From assembly GCF_019458805.1 (NCBI RefSeq), contig NZ_JAIBOA010000002.1, positions 372,001 through 436,000 of the forward strand: a DNA stretch of 64,000 nt, given 5' to 3'. Each line of letters begins with the position of its first letter. Positions within the stretch are counted from its first letter, which is position 1. Positions 49,751-58,916 of the stretch are shown here, one piece after another. Source of the stretch: Actinomadura parmotrematis (lineage in GTDB: Bacteria; Actinomycetota; Actinomycetes; Streptosporangiales; Streptosporangiaceae). Both the position numbers and the translations under genes were made by a program. The notes under the pieces were generated by a model, which saw only the letters and a program-made list of their open reading frames with translations, did not search any database and was not told the origin of the DNA.

Positions 49751-51256
49751 TCAGCGGACGGGCTTCGGGACGGGGCAGTGCGCCACTCCGGGCAGGCAGA
49801 GCGGCCCTTGGACCATCTTGAGGTAGTTGCCGGGGCCGGAGACGGCGCCGGTGAGCAGCGGGTCGAGGTCCTCGCCGGCGCCGCAGCCGGTGAACGGCGG
49901 GATCGTGTAGACGCCGCGCAGGATGCCGCCCTTCTGCACGTTGACGTACTCGGCCGGGCCGCCGCCGGTCAGCGTGAGGACGGCGGGCCGGACGCTGCGG
50001 CACGACCTCCCGAGGTCCAGCGGGGCGCCGTTCACCGTCGCGCCGGTGACGCGCACCGTCATCTCGACGGTCGCCTTCAGCCGGAACGGGTTGCCGGGGT
50101 AGGTGGTGAGCAGGCCGGGCTTCTCCTGGACCATCTGCATGCGGGCGCGGACCGGCATGAACCCGAACTGCAGCATGATCGCCTCGGACTCCAGGGGCCG
50201 CGCGAACATCACGTCGGCGGTGATGCCGTTCTTGACGTACAGGCCCATGTTCGCGGGCACCGGGTCCTCAGCCGGGTCGTTCAGCGCGACGGCCGCGCCC
50301 GCCTTCTTGACGTTGGTGTAGCCGGTCAGGAACAGGCAGCCCTTGGTGGCGGGCTTGGCGTCCGGCCGGTCGGGGATGTTCCCGCAGCCGGGCGGCGGGG
50401 CGTCGGTCGCGGTGGTGCGGACGGTCGTCTCCGGGCTCGCGTCGGACACGTTGCCAGCGGCGTCGCGCGCCTTGACGGTGAAGGCGTAGGCGGTGTCGGG
50501 GGTCAGGCCGGTCACCGTGGCCTTCGGCGCCGTGACGGTGGCGGTCTTGGCGTCCCCGGCGTAGACGTCGTAGGCGGTGACGCCGGTGTCGTCAGCGGAC
50601 GCCTGCCAGGCCAGCGCGATGCTGGTCTTGGTGATGCCGCCCGCGACGGCCTTCGGCGCGCCGGGGATCGTCGGCGGGAGCGTGTCGGGCTGGTCGGCGG
50701 CGATGACGGCGAACTCCGCGATCGTCGCCGGGTCGGGCGGGGTGCAGGTCAGCGTGCCGAGCTTCGCGTTCTCGGCGTTCCCGAAGGCCAGCTCCAGGTT
50801 GCCGGCGGTGACGGCGCCGGCACCCGTCGCGGGGAACGCCAGGCCGCTCGCGGTCCCGGTCCCGGCGAGGGCGAGCGAGCCGCTCTTGATCGGCGTCGCG
50901 GCGAAGGCGACCGGGATCGCGCCGCTCTTCTCCCCCGACGCCGCGGTCGCCGTCCCGGTGCCGGAGATCGTCGTGGCGCCCGCGTCGAGCAGGGATTGGA
51001 CGGCGTTCGCGTTCAGCGGGGCGGTCACGTCGAGGCCGATCGGGACGGTCACGCCGGTGCGGACCGAGGGCGGCACGACGGCGGAGAACCGCACCGCCAT
51101 CGGCTCCGGCTCGCCGCCGAGCGAGGACGCGCAGGTGTAGTCGAGGCTCGTCTCCACCGGCGCGGCGGACGCGCGGCCCGCGCCGGCCAGGCCGGACGCG
51201 GCGACGGCGGCCGCGGCGAGGACCGCCGCCGCCCGTACGGTCGTACCGGGCTTCAC
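49751..51256 (-). CDS. Secreted protein with fibronectin type III domain
   Basis: 501 residues. Signal peptide with cleavage after SASA near residue 31. The N-terminal domain (about 34-185, TSLDYTCASSLGG ... GTLTCTPP with two Cys) resembles the DUF6801 beta-sandwich of actinomycete exported proteins. A FN3 domain follows (about 198-285: PGAPKAVAGG, IALAWQASADDTGVTAYDVY, YAFTVKARDAAGNVS). The C-terminal 200 residues form another beta-rich domain with several Cys (GCGNI, KGCLF, RSCRS, TGCGAGED, PLCLPGVAHC). No anchor motif, so probably released or wall-bound. GTG at 51256 follows GGAGG. Function unknown; maybe adhesion or matrix. Confidence 0.8.
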   Translation of the reverse strand: MKPGTTVRAAAVLAAAAVAASGLAGAGRASAAPVETSLDYTCASSLGGEPEPMAVRFSAVVPPSVRTGVTVPIGLDVTAPLNANAVQSLLDAGATTISGTGTATAASGEKSGAIPVAFAATPIKSGSLALAGTGTASGLAFPATGAGAVTAGNLELAFGNAENAKLGTLTCTPPDPATIAEFAVIAADQPDTLPPTIPGAPKAVAGGITKTSIALAWQASADDTGVTAYDVYAGDAKTATVTAPKATVTGLTPDTAYAFTVKARDAAGNVSDASPETTVRTTATDAPPPGCGNIPDRPDAKPATKGCLFLTGYTNVKKAGAAVALNDPAEDPVPANMGLYVKNGITADVMFARPLESEAIMLQFGFMPVRARMQMVQEKPGLLTTYPGNPFRLKATVEMTVRVTGATVNGAPLDLGRSCRSVRPAVLTLTGGGPAEYVNVQKGGILRGVYTIPPFTGCGAGEDLDPLLTGAVSGPGNYLKMVQGPLCLPGVAHCPVPKPVR

Positions 51257-51544
51257 ATGCCACCTCCGGGTCAGGGGTACCGGCCGCGGCAGCGTACAGA
51301 GCCGCCCGAATGGCCGACAACCTTTTCCCCGGCGCCCGCGAATACCTGTTACCGGGCGCTAATTCCGGTGCCGGGAATGCTCATTCCGCGCCTTGTCATC
51401 TTGTGCGCAGGGAAACGGAAAGCGCGCGCTTCCCGCCAATGTTCCGTCGGCCTCCTTGCCGCCGCCCGGCGGGCGTGTTCCCCTCGGACCTCGCACGTAC
51501 CGGAAACACGGGTCGGAGAAGCGACGGACCTGAGGAGGAGCGCG

Positions 51545-52384
51545 GTGGCACGCCGTTCGATCATCACGGGGCTCGGGCTCGCCGCGGTCCTCGCCGCGGG
51601 CGGCGCGGCGCCGGCGGCCCTCGCCGACCCGCCGCCCGCCGACGGCACGGCGACGCCGGAACCCACCCCGACCCCGACGCCCACCCCCACGCCGACCCCC
51701 GAGCCGACGCCGGCCCCCACGCCGAAGCCGACCCCGAAGCCGACGGCGCCCGCGCCGTCCCCGCACCTGTCGCTCGGCATCCGGCTGTCGGCGGGCGCCG
51801 CCGCGCCCGGCGGGCGGCTGACGGCGACCGTCACCGTCCGCTCGTCCGGCGCCACCGCGCACGGCGCCCGCCTGGACCTGTCGGCCGCGGGCCTCGGGGT
51901 CAGTCCCGGCTCGCGCGCGCTCGGCGCGGTGGGCGGCTCCGGCGACACGGTGACCGCGACCGTCACCGTCCCGAGGGGCGCCGCGGCCGGGTCGGTCGCG
52001 CTCGTCGCCCGCGCGTCGGCGGCCCGGGCGGACGCCGCCACGGCGTCGGTGCCCGTCACGATCGTCGTCCCGGCGCCGGGGGGCTCCGCCGGGACGACCC
52101 CGCTCTCACCCGGCCCGCCCCCGGCCGGCACGGTGCCGGCCGCCGTCCCGGCGGTCGCGCCGTCCGCCCCGCAGGTCGCCCTGCCGCCGGTGGCGCCGCC
52201 GCAGGTCGCGGGCGGCCCGGCCGCGCCGGCGCTCAGCCCGGTCGCGCTCCGCGCCGCCACCGAGGACCACCGGGACCTCGCCTCGCTCCAGGCGGGCTGG
52301 CTCGCCGCGCTGTTCACCGGCCAGGCGCTCCTGTTCGCCCGGGTCCGGCTCGCCCGCCGCCGCAGGGCGCGCGCCGAGCCGTGA
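51545..52384 (+). CDS. Secreted Thr/Pro-rich wall-spanning protein
   Basis: 279 residues. Signal peptide (IITGLGLAAVLAAGGAAPAALA, split by its core), then a Thr-Pro repeat (TPTPTPTPTPTP region, about 38-72) that would extend through the cell wall and is a plausible O-mannosylation target. A beta-sandwich of the DUF11/CARDB kind follows (about 75-165: SAGAAAPGGRLTATVTVRSSG). A Pro/Ala-rich linker leads to a C-terminal membrane helix (about 252-270) and a basic end (RLARRRRARAEP), which anchors it. GTG at 51545 has GAGGAGGAG before it. Divergent from the FN3 gene by 288 bp, in which no further gene was seen. Function unknown. Confidence 0.78.
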   Translation: MARRSIITGLGLAAVLAAGGAAPAALADPPPADGTATPEPTPTPTPTPTPTPEPTPAPTPKPTPKPTAPAPSPHLSLGIRLSAGAAAPGGRLTATVTVRSSGATAHGARLDLSAAGLGVSPGSRALGAVGGSGDTVTATVTVPRGAAAGSVALVARASAARADAATASVPVTIVVPAPGGSAGTTPLSPGPPPAGTVPAAVPAVAPSAPQVALPPVAPPQVAGGPAAPALSPVALRAATEDHRDLASLQAGWLAALFTGQALLFARVRLARRRRARAEP

Positions 52385-52429
52385 GGACGCGCCCCGGGCC
52401 GGCACCGCGCCGCGGGCCCGGGGCGCACC

Positions 52430-53311
52430 TCACTCCCCGGTGGCGGTGAGGACGTCGCGGAACCGGTCCACCAGCGGGTTCGCCTCGCCCGCCCGCCACA
52501 CCAGGTGCAGGGTCGTGGAGGTGTCCGCCAGCGGGCGGTGGCGCACGCCGACGCGGCGCAGCACCTTGTGCGAGTCGGCCATGACGGCGGCGCCGAACCC
52601 GGCGGCGACGAGCGCGAGGACGGTCTGCACGCTGTGCCCGCTCGCGCCGATCCGCGGCACCACCCCGGCCCGCGCGCAGAGCGCCATGATCTCGTCGTAG
52701 GAGTGCGGGGAGGCGTCCCGCGGCCAGACGACGAGCGGGATCCGCCCGAGGATGTCCAGCGGCGCGGGCCCGGCGGGGTGCGCGAGCGGGTGCGCGGCGG
52801 GCAGGAACAGGCTGAGCGGCTCGCGCCACCAGGCGCGGACGGCGAGCCGGGCGTCGCGGGCGGGCAGCCGCTGCACGGCGACGTCGAAGCGGCCGTCCAG
52901 CACCCCGTCCGACATCTCCGCGTCGCTGAAGCTCTCCTCCAGGCGCAGCTCGACGCGCGGCAGCTCGCGGCGGAGCCGGCCGAGCGCGGCGCCGAGCGGC
53001 CCGTTGATGCCGGACCCGGCGAACGTCACGGTGAGGCGGCCCGCGCGTCCCTCGGCAGCCAGCCGGACGTCGTCCATCGCCGCGCGCGCTTCGGCGAGCA
53101 CCGCGCGGCCCCGCTCGACGAGCACCTTCCCGGCGGGCGTCGGTGCGAGGCCGCGCGGGCCGCGCTCGAACAGCTCGGTGCCGAGGGTGCGTTCCAGGTC
53201 GCGGAGCTGGCGGCTCAGCGTCGGCTGCGTCAGGTTCAGGCGGCGGGCCGCCGCGCTGACGCCGCCCTCCTCGGCGATCGCCACCACGTAGCCGAGCAGC
53301 CGCAGATCCAC
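52430..53311 (-). CDS. LysR-family transcriptional regulator
   Basis: 293 residues. N-terminal winged HTH (LLGYVVAIAEEGGVSAAARRL then LTQPTLSRQLRDLERTLGTELFERG). The effector domain has DGRFDVAVQRLPA and LVAAGFGAAVMADS. GTG at 53311 with AGGGGG six bases upstream is chosen over an ATG at 53329, because the latter lies within the proposed operator and only 4 bp after a TATACT -10 box. Divergent from a carboxymuconolactone-decarboxylase-like gene, which it most likely activates. Confidence 0.88.
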   Translation of the reverse strand: MDLRLLGYVVAIAEEGGVSAAARRLNLTQPTLSRQLRDLERTLGTELFERGPRGLAPTPAGKVLVERGRAVLAEARAAMDDVRLAAEGRAGRLTVTFAGSGINGPLGAALGRLRRELPRVELRLEESFSDAEMSDGVLDGRFDVAVQRLPARDARLAVRAWWREPLSLFLPAAHPLAHPAGPAPLDILGRIPLVVWPRDASPHSYDEIMALCARAGVVPRIGASGHSVQTVLALVAAGFGAAVMADSHKVLRRVGVRHRPLADTSTTLHLVWRAGEANPLVDRFRDVLTATGE

Positions 53312-53323
53312 GCCATACCCCCT

Positions 53324-53352
53324 AGGCATCGCAAGTATAGATATCGATGCCT
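53324..53352. promoter_or_regulatory. LysR-type dyad between lysR and CMD gene
   Basis: AGGCATCG (53324-53331) and CGATGCCT (53345-53352) form a perfect 8-bp inverted repeat with a 13-bp AT-rich spacer that contains a TATACT box for the lysR direction. This is the standard layout of a LysR autoregulatory and activation site. Confidence 0.7.
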
Positions 53353-53413
53353 GGAAGGCGTCCAGGAGGCCGGGCCGCGCGACGATCGGTGCACCGAACA
53401 GGGAGGAAGCACC

Positions 53414-53815
53414 ATGAACCGCGAAGAGCGCTACACCACCGGCCTGAAGGTCCTGTCCGAGGTCGACGGGGAGGCGGGGCAGCGCGTCGTCGACTCGCTC
53501 GCCGACGTCTCGCCCGAGCTCGGCCACCAGGTCGTCGCCTGGGCGTTCGGCGACATGTACGCGCGGCCCGAGCTGCCGCCGCGCGACCGCCAGCTCGTCA
53601 CCCTCGGCGTGCTGGCCGCGCTCGGCGGCTGCGAGATCGAGCTCGACGTGCACGTCAACGCCGCGCTGAACGTCGGGCTCACCGCGACCGAGGTCGCCGA
53701 GGCGCTGCTGCACACCGCCGTCTACGCCGGCGTGCCGCGCTCCATCAACGCCACGCTCGTGGCGAAGAAGGTGTTCGCCGAGCGCGGGCTGCCGCCGGTG
53801 AACAACCTGGGCTGA
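53414..53815 (+). CDS. Carboxymuconolactone decarboxylase family protein
   Basis: 133 residues, AhpD/CMD fold. Visible blocks: RREERY-like N-terminus (NREERYTTGLKVL), ELPPRDRQLVTLGVLAALGG, EIELDVHVNAALNVGLTATEVAEALLHTAVYAGVPRS split across helices. It lacks the CxxC redox pair of AhpD, having only a single Cys (GGCEIEL), so it is closer to gamma-carboxymuconolactone decarboxylases. The substrate may be an aromatic-degradation lactone or another small molecule; unknown. ATG at 53414 follows GGAGGAAG. Probably controlled by the divergent LysR protein. Confidence 0.87.
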   Translation: MNREERYTTGLKVLSEVDGEAGQRVVDSLADVSPELGHQVVAWAFGDMYARPELPPRDRQLVTLGVLAALGGCEIELDVHVNAALNVGLTATEVAEALLHTAVYAGVPRSINATLVAKKVFAERGLPPVNNLG

Positions 53816-53837
53816 GCGCCGGCGTCAAGGGCGGGCG

Positions 53838-55049
53838 TCAGTCGCCGTTGGAGTCGTCGGGGACGGTCGGGGCGGGCAGCTTGAGGTAGGTGGCGGTCTT
53901 CAAGCGCCCCTTCGCCGCCCCGAACACCTTGCCGAAGTTGGCGGCGTAGGCGTTGAACGTCGCGGTGTCGCGGAGCGTCAGCATGGCCTCGTCGTTGTGG
54001 CGGAGCGCGGCGTTGGTGTAGCTGTGACTCCCCGTCATCACCACCTTGGCGCGCTTGCCGAAGTACCAGCCGTCGATGAGCAGGTACTTGGAGTGCGCCG
54101 GGTGGGCCTGCCCGGCGGTGAAGTAGCGCGTCTCCGGCGCCGCGTTGAGGACGCCCGGCGTGGACAGCGTCTTCAGGGTGCTCGTGCCGAAGCTGCCGCT
54201 GACGATCTGGACGCGGCAGCCGGTGCGGGCGAGCCACCACAGCTTCTGCGCGACGGCGTCGCGGGTGAACTCGCCGCTGGACAGTCGGATGCGGGTGCCG
54301 CCGAGGCAGACGACGCCGTCCAGGGCGCTGACGATCGGGTCGCCGGTCGCCTTGGGGAAGAACGTCACGCTGCGCGAGCCGGACGCGCGGACCCGGTAGT
54401 AGTTCCCGTTCGCCCTGCGCTTCGACAGGTCGTAGAAGTAGCCGCGGTAAGCCTTGTAGAGCGTCGCGTCGGTCAGCGTGTAGGCGTTGTTCCAGCTGGT
54501 GTACATGCCGCCGGTCGCGTTGCCGGACGTCTGCACGACGACGTTCCGCGTCCCGTAGGTCGTGGAGAAGGCGTAGAACTTGTTGTGGTTCTTGCCCCAG
54601 ACGCCCTTGGCGGCGGGCGCGATGCAGCCGCGGCCGGTCGGGCACGTCACGATCCACGACGCCTTCGCGGTGCTCGTCCCGAGGTGCTCGCGCAGGTAGG
54701 ACTGCACCTTGGGGGCGCGCTTCACCGAGTCGCTGTCCACCACGACCCGCACGTGCACGCCGCGCTTCGCGGCGGCGGCGAGCGCCTTCGCCATGCCGGA
54801 GGTGGTGAGCCGGAACATCGCGACGTCGATCTCGGCGCCCTTCGGCGTGTGCGCGATGAGCCGCTTGAGGTAGAGGTCGATGCTGCCCTGCTGCGCCGTC
54901 GAGCCGGCCGGCAGGTTGAAGCGCGGCCCCTGCGGCACCGCCGGCGCCGCCTTCCGCACGACCACCCCCTGCGGTTCGGCCGCGGCCGGAACGGCTCCCG
55001 CCGCCACCGCGACCAGGCCACCGGTCAAGGCGAACATCGGTCGGCGCAC
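53838..55049 (-). CDS. Secreted phospholipase D-like protein
   Basis: 403 residues. Signal peptide (about 1-24, ending AAAE). Two PLD halves: the first has HNKFYAFS at 155-162 where the HKD aspartate is replaced by Ser; the second has an intact HSKYLLID at 319-326 followed by GSHSYTNAALRHNDEAML. Active PLD enzymes need one His from each half; both His and both Lys are present, so catalysis is possible. Several Cys suggest disulfides outside the cell. Substrate may be phospholipid or nucleic acid. GTG at 55049 has GGGAG upstream. Converges with the CMD gene. Confidence 0.87.
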   Translation of the reverse strand: MRRPMFALTGGLVAVAAGAVPAAAEPQGVVVRKAAPAVPQGPRFNLPAGSTAQQGSIDLYLKRLIAHTPKGAEIDVAMFRLTTSGMAKALAAAAKRGVHVRVVVDSDSVKRAPKVQSYLREHLGTSTAKASWIVTCPTGRGCIAPAAKGVWGKNHNKFYAFSTTYGTRNVVVQTSGNATGGMYTSWNNAYTLTDATLYKAYRGYFYDLSKRRANGNYYRVRASGSRSVTFFPKATGDPIVSALDGVVCLGGTRIRLSSGEFTRDAVAQKLWWLARTGCRVQIVSGSFGTSTLKTLSTPGVLNAAPETRYFTAGQAHPAHSKYLLIDGWYFGKRAKVVMTGSHSYTNAALRHNDEAMLTLRDTATFNAYAANFGKVFGAAKGRLKTATYLKLPAPTVPDDSNGD

Positions 55050-55248
55050 AGATCACTCCCGGGGTGTCGAGGACCGGTCGCTTCCCGACCCTTCCCCTCC
55101 GGACCCGCCCGCGAGTAGTCCAACCCCGAAAAGCCGGAAGCCGGGATTTATCACTCATCCCACAAGTCCCGGACGGATCTGGCGAACCGGTAAGTGTGAT
55201 CTGACCGCTCTGCTACGTTCGTCCCGCCGCCGAGCGAGGAGTGGTCCG

Positions 55249-56445
55249 ATGCACCGAGTCGCCGTCACCGGCGTCGGGGTCAAGAGCCCCGCCGGAACCA
55301 CCGCCGACGCGGCGCACGCGCGCCTCCTGTCGGGGCGCAGCACCGCCCGGCACCTGCCGCAGCTCGTCGGCGCCGGGCTGAAGGTGACGTTCGGCTGCCC
55401 GGTCGACTTCGACCCCGACGCCTACTTCCCCCGGCACCGGCAGCGCCACCTCGACCGGCCCACCCAGCTGGCCTGCGCGGCCGCCGACGACGCCGTCGCC
55501 GACGCCGGCCTGCCGCACGGCGCCGAGCGGACCGGCGTCTACGTCGGCACCGGCGGCGGGCACACCGCGCTCAGCGCCGCGATGGGCGCGCTGCCGCTGC
55601 CGAAGGTGCCGGTCGCGACCGTCCCGATGACGATGCCGAACGCGACCGCCGCCCGCATCTCCATCCGGCACGGCCTGCGCGGCCCCGCCCTCACCTTCGC
55701 GACGGCCTGCGCGAGCGGCGCCGTCGCGATCGGCGAGGCGATGATGGCGATCCGGTACGGCCGCATCGACCGGGCCGTCGCGGGCGCCTTCGACTCGATG
55801 CTCACCCCGTTCGCGGTCACCGCGTTCAGCAGCATCGGCGCGCTGTCGCGGCGCGGCGAGGCGCCCGAGCTCGCGAGCCGCCCCTTCGACGACGACCGCG
55901 ACGGGTTCGTCCTCGGCGAGGCCGCCGCGTTCCTGGTGCTGGAGCGGCTGGACGACGCGCGGGCGCGCGGCGCCGCGATCTACGGCGAGGTCGCCGGGTA
56001 CGCGACCGCCGCCGACGCCGGGCACATCGTCAAGCCGCTGGAGGACGGCGCGGTCGCCGCCGCCACCATGCGCGCCGCGCTCGACGACGCGGGCCTGCGG
56101 CCCGAGGCGATCGGGCACGTCAACGCGCACGCCACCGCCACGCAGTTCAACGACCGCGCCGAGGCGCTCGCGCTCGCCCGCTGCTTCCCCGGCGGCACCC
56201 CGCCGGTCACCGCGAACAAGGGCGTGACCGGGCACCTGCTCGGCGCGGGCGGCGCCGTCGAAGCCGTCATGGCGCTCCGCTGCGCGGCCGAGGGCCTCGT
56301 CCCGCCGACCGCGAACCACACCGCCGGCAACCCGGAGATCGACGTCGTGCACGGCGCGCCGCGCCGCATCGACCGGGCGCCGGTGCTGTCGAACTCCTTC
56401 GGGTTCGGCGGCCACAACGCCGGCCTGGTCCTCGACCCGCTCTGA
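55249..56445 (+). CDS. FabF-like beta-ketoacyl-ACP synthase
   Basis: 398 residues, thiolase-fold condensing enzyme with complete Cys-His-His set: ACASGA (Cys 154), NAHATA (His 294), and KGVTGHLLGAGG (Lys 324, His 329). The C-terminal NSFGFGGHNAGLVL is typical of KAS II. It would extend acyl-ACP chains with malonyl-ACP. It stands alone, with no ACP, ketoreductase or other PKS gene nearby, so it is either a chain-length-specific fatty acid enzyme or part of a dispersed pathway. The family NAHGTST signature reads NAHATAT here. ATG at 55249 follows GAGGAG. The 199-bp upstream gap has a TACGTT box near 55214. Confidence 0.9.
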   Translation: MHRVAVTGVGVKSPAGTTADAAHARLLSGRSTARHLPQLVGAGLKVTFGCPVDFDPDAYFPRHRQRHLDRPTQLACAAADDAVADAGLPHGAERTGVYVGTGGGHTALSAAMGALPLPKVPVATVPMTMPNATAARISIRHGLRGPALTFATACASGAVAIGEAMMAIRYGRIDRAVAGAFDSMLTPFAVTAFSSIGALSRRGEAPELASRPFDDDRDGFVLGEAAAFLVLERLDDARARGAAIYGEVAGYATAADAGHIVKPLEDGAVAAATMRAALDDAGLRPEAIGHVNAHATATQFNDRAEALALARCFPGGTPPVTANKGVTGHLLGAGGAVEAVMALRCAAEGLVPPTANHTAGNPEIDVVHGAPRRIDRAPVLSNSFGFGGHNAGLVLDPL

Positions 56446-56452
56446 CCCCCGG

Positions 56453-57238
56453 TCAGGGCTTGCGCGCGACGCCCGCCCAGAGCGGCACCTCGGCGGGCTC
56501 GTCGTCGCGGCCGTCCGGGCGCCAGGCGGGCGGCGACACGACGCCCGGCTCCAGCAGCTCCAGGCCGTCGAAGACGCGGGCCACCTCGTCGCGTCCGCGC
56601 GGACGGGCGGGCTGCGCGGCGTTCTCGTTCCACATCTCGAACGCCGTCTTCACCTTGGGGCCGCCGAGCTCGTCGGTGGCGTGGGTGAGGGCCAGGTAGC
56701 TGCCGGGCGGGAAGCCCTCCAGCAGCCGCCGCACGATCGCGACGGCCTCGTCCAGCTCGGGGACGAAGTGCAGCAGGCTCATCAGGGTGACGGCCACCGG
56801 CCGGTCCGGGTCGAGGCCCGCGCCCGCCAGGACGCGGTCCGGTTCGCGCAGGTCGGCGTCCAGGTAGCTGCACGACCCCTCGGGCGAGGAGTCCAGCAGC
56901 GCCCGCGCGTGCGCGAGCACGACCGGGTCGTTGTCGACGTACACGACGCGGCTCGCGGGCTCGGCCGCCTGCGCGACCTGGTGGGTGTTGGGCGAGGTCG
57001 GCAGCCCGGACCCGATGTCGAGGTACTGGCGGACGCCCTGGCCCGCGAGGAACGACACGGCCCGCCGCATGAACGTCCGGTCGGCCCGGACCATCGCCAC
57101 CACGTGCGGGAACGTCCCGGCGATCTGGTCGCCGAGGGCGCGGTCCACCTCGTAGTTGTTCTTGCCGCCGAGCCAGTGGTCCCAGACCCGGGCCGAATGG
57201 GGGCGGCTGACGTCGATCCGGTCCGAGTCGGTGGTCAT
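56453..57238 (-). CDS. SAM-dependent methyltransferase, DUF574 family
   Basis: 261 residues of the actinomycete-specific DUF574 (Methyltransf_19) family. Family marks: RPHSARVWDHWLGGKNNYE at the N-terminus, SAM motif LDIGSGLPTSPNTH near 73, VVYVDNDPVVLAHARALL, and LMSLLHFVPE. These proteins occur in many copies in filamentous actinomycetes; substrates are mostly unknown. The convergent KAS stop is 8 bp away. ATG at 57238. Confidence 0.9.
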   Translation of the reverse strand: MTTDSDRIDVSRPHSARVWDHWLGGKNNYEVDRALGDQIAGTFPHVVAMVRADRTFMRRAVSFLAGQGVRQYLDIGSGLPTSPNTHQVAQAAEPASRVVYVDNDPVVLAHARALLDSSPEGSCSYLDADLREPDRVLAGAGLDPDRPVAVTLMSLLHFVPELDEAVAIVRRLLEGFPPGSYLALTHATDELGGPKVKTAFEMWNENAAQPARPRGRDEVARVFDGLELLEPGVVSPPAWRPDGRDDEPAEVPLWAGVARKP

Positions 57239-57275
57239 GCCGGGAAGCGTAGGTCACCGATCACCACCGAGTCGA

Positions 57276-58808
57276 TCATTTCCGTACATTCTCTCCGTCC
57301 AGGACGGCGCGGGCGGCGTTGCGGCCGGGGATGCCGCTGACGCCGCCGCCGCGCCGGGCGCCCGCGCCGCAGAGCAGCAGCCGCGGGTGGGCGGTCTCGA
57401 CGCCCCAGCGGCCCGCCTCTCCCTCCTCCTCGGCGAACGGCCACGCCAGGTCGCGGTGGAAGATGTGGCCGCCCGGCAGGCCGGTCTCGCGCTCCAGGTC
57501 GACGGGGGTCTTCGCCTCGACGCAGGGCGCGCCGCCGGGGGCGCGCAGCAGGCAGTCCGCGATCGGCTCGGCGAGGACGGCGTCCAGGGACGCGAGGGTG
57601 GCGCGCAGCGCGGCGTCCCGCGCGCCGTCGGGGTCGGCGCGGAACAGCCGCGCGGGCATGTGCAGGCCGAACAGGGTAAGGGTGTGCGCGCCCGCCGCCC
57701 GCAGGTCCGGGCCGAGGATCGACGGGTCGGTCAGCGAGTGGCAGTACACCTCGGCGGGCGGCAGGTCCGGGATGCGCCCGGCGGACGCCCGCGCGTGGGC
57801 GGCGGCGAGGTTCGCGCGGCCCTCGTTGATGTGGAAGGTGCCGCCGAACGCCTCCGCCGGCCGCACGCCGGGGTCCCTCAGCCGGGGCAGCCGCGCCAGC
57901 ACCATGTTGACCTTGAGCTGGGCGCCCTCGGGCTCCTCGGGCTCGTCCCCGGTGAGCCGGGCGAGGGCGGCGGGCGGCAGGTTCGCCAGGATCCACCGGG
58001 CGGACACGGTGTGCTCGGCGCCCGCCGCGTCGCGGAACGTCACCTCTCCCCCGCGCGCGCCCGCCGGGACGATGCCGGTGACCTCCGTGCCGGTGCGCAG
58101 GTCGGCGCCCGCCGCGCGCGCCGCGTCCGCGAGGGCGGCGGTGACCGCGCCCATGCCGCCGACCGGCACGTCCCAGTCGCCGGTCCCGTTCCCGATCACG
58201 TGGTAGAGCAGGCACCGGTTGGCGAGCAGCCCGGGGTCGTCGACGTCGGCGAAGGTGCCGATCAGCGCGTCGGTGAGGACGACGCCGCGGACGGTGTCGT
58301 CGGCGAACCGCTCGTCCACGACCTCGCCGATCGGCCGCTCGAACAGGTCGCGCCACGCCTCCGGCTCCAGCCGCCGCCGGAACTCCGCGCGGTCCAGGAG
58401 CGGTTCGAGCAGGGTCGGCGCGACGGCGCGCGCGACGCCCGCGGTCAGCGCGGCGAAGTCGCGCCAGGCGTCGAAGTCGCGGCCCGGGAAGGTCGCGCGG
58501 GTGCGCGCCTCGTCGCCGCCGTCCACCAGCAGGCCCCGGTCGCCGACGGGCGTGTAGGACGCGAACCGCCGCTTGCGCAGCTCGACGCGGAGCCCGAGCT
58601 CGCGCACGATCCGCGCCGGCAGCAGGCTCACGAGGTAGGAGTAGCGGGACAGCCGCGCGTCCACGCCGTCGAAGGCCCGCGCCGAGACGGCGAGGCCGCC
58701 GAGGCGGCCGAGCCGTTCCAGCAGCAGCACCCGGCGCCCCGCGCGCGCCAGGTAGGCGGCGGCGACGAGCCCGTTGTGCCCGCCGCCCACGATCACCACG
58801 TCGTCCAT
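57276..58808 (-). CDS. FAD-dependent oxidoreductase, phytoene dehydrogenase-like
   Basis: 510 residues. N-terminal FAD-binding Rossmann motif VIVGGGHNGLVAAAYLARAG (about 5-24) and the following RVLLLERLGRLGG. Middle part has DVPVGGMGAVTAALADAA, the typical phytoene-desaturase-like second FAD contact; C-terminus has LLLCGAGARRGGGVSGIPGRNAA, the flavin-closing motif. Closest in layout to PYROXD2-like proteins rather than carotenoid desaturases, and no carotenoid genes are near. Substrate unknown. Divergent from the kinase gene. ATG at 58808. Confidence 0.87.
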   Translation of the reverse strand: MDDVVIVGGGHNGLVAAAYLARAGRRVLLLERLGRLGGLAVSARAFDGVDARLSRYSYLVSLLPARIVRELGLRVELRKRRFASYTPVGDRGLLVDGGDEARTRATFPGRDFDAWRDFAALTAGVARAVAPTLLEPLLDRAEFRRRLEPEAWRDLFERPIGEVVDERFADDTVRGVVLTDALIGTFADVDDPGLLANRCLLYHVIGNGTGDWDVPVGGMGAVTAALADAARAAGADLRTGTEVTGIVPAGARGGEVTFRDAAGAEHTVSARWILANLPPAALARLTGDEPEEPEGAQLKVNMVLARLPRLRDPGVRPAEAFGGTFHINEGRANLAAAHARASAGRIPDLPPAEVYCHSLTDPSILGPDLRAAGAHTLTLFGLHMPARLFRADPDGARDAALRATLASLDAVLAEPIADCLLRAPGGAPCVEAKTPVDLERETGLPGGHIFHRDLAWPFAEEEGEAGRWGVETAHPRLLLCGAGARRGGGVSGIPGRNAARAVLDGENVRK

Positions 58809-58916
58809 GCCCTCCAGCAGAGCAAGCCGGCGGCGGCGCGATCAAGGGGCGGCCGGCTCGACCGAACGATCCGTGCGGGATTTCCCGGCTTTCCGTGCAC
58901 ACCGCCCTCCCCGCTG

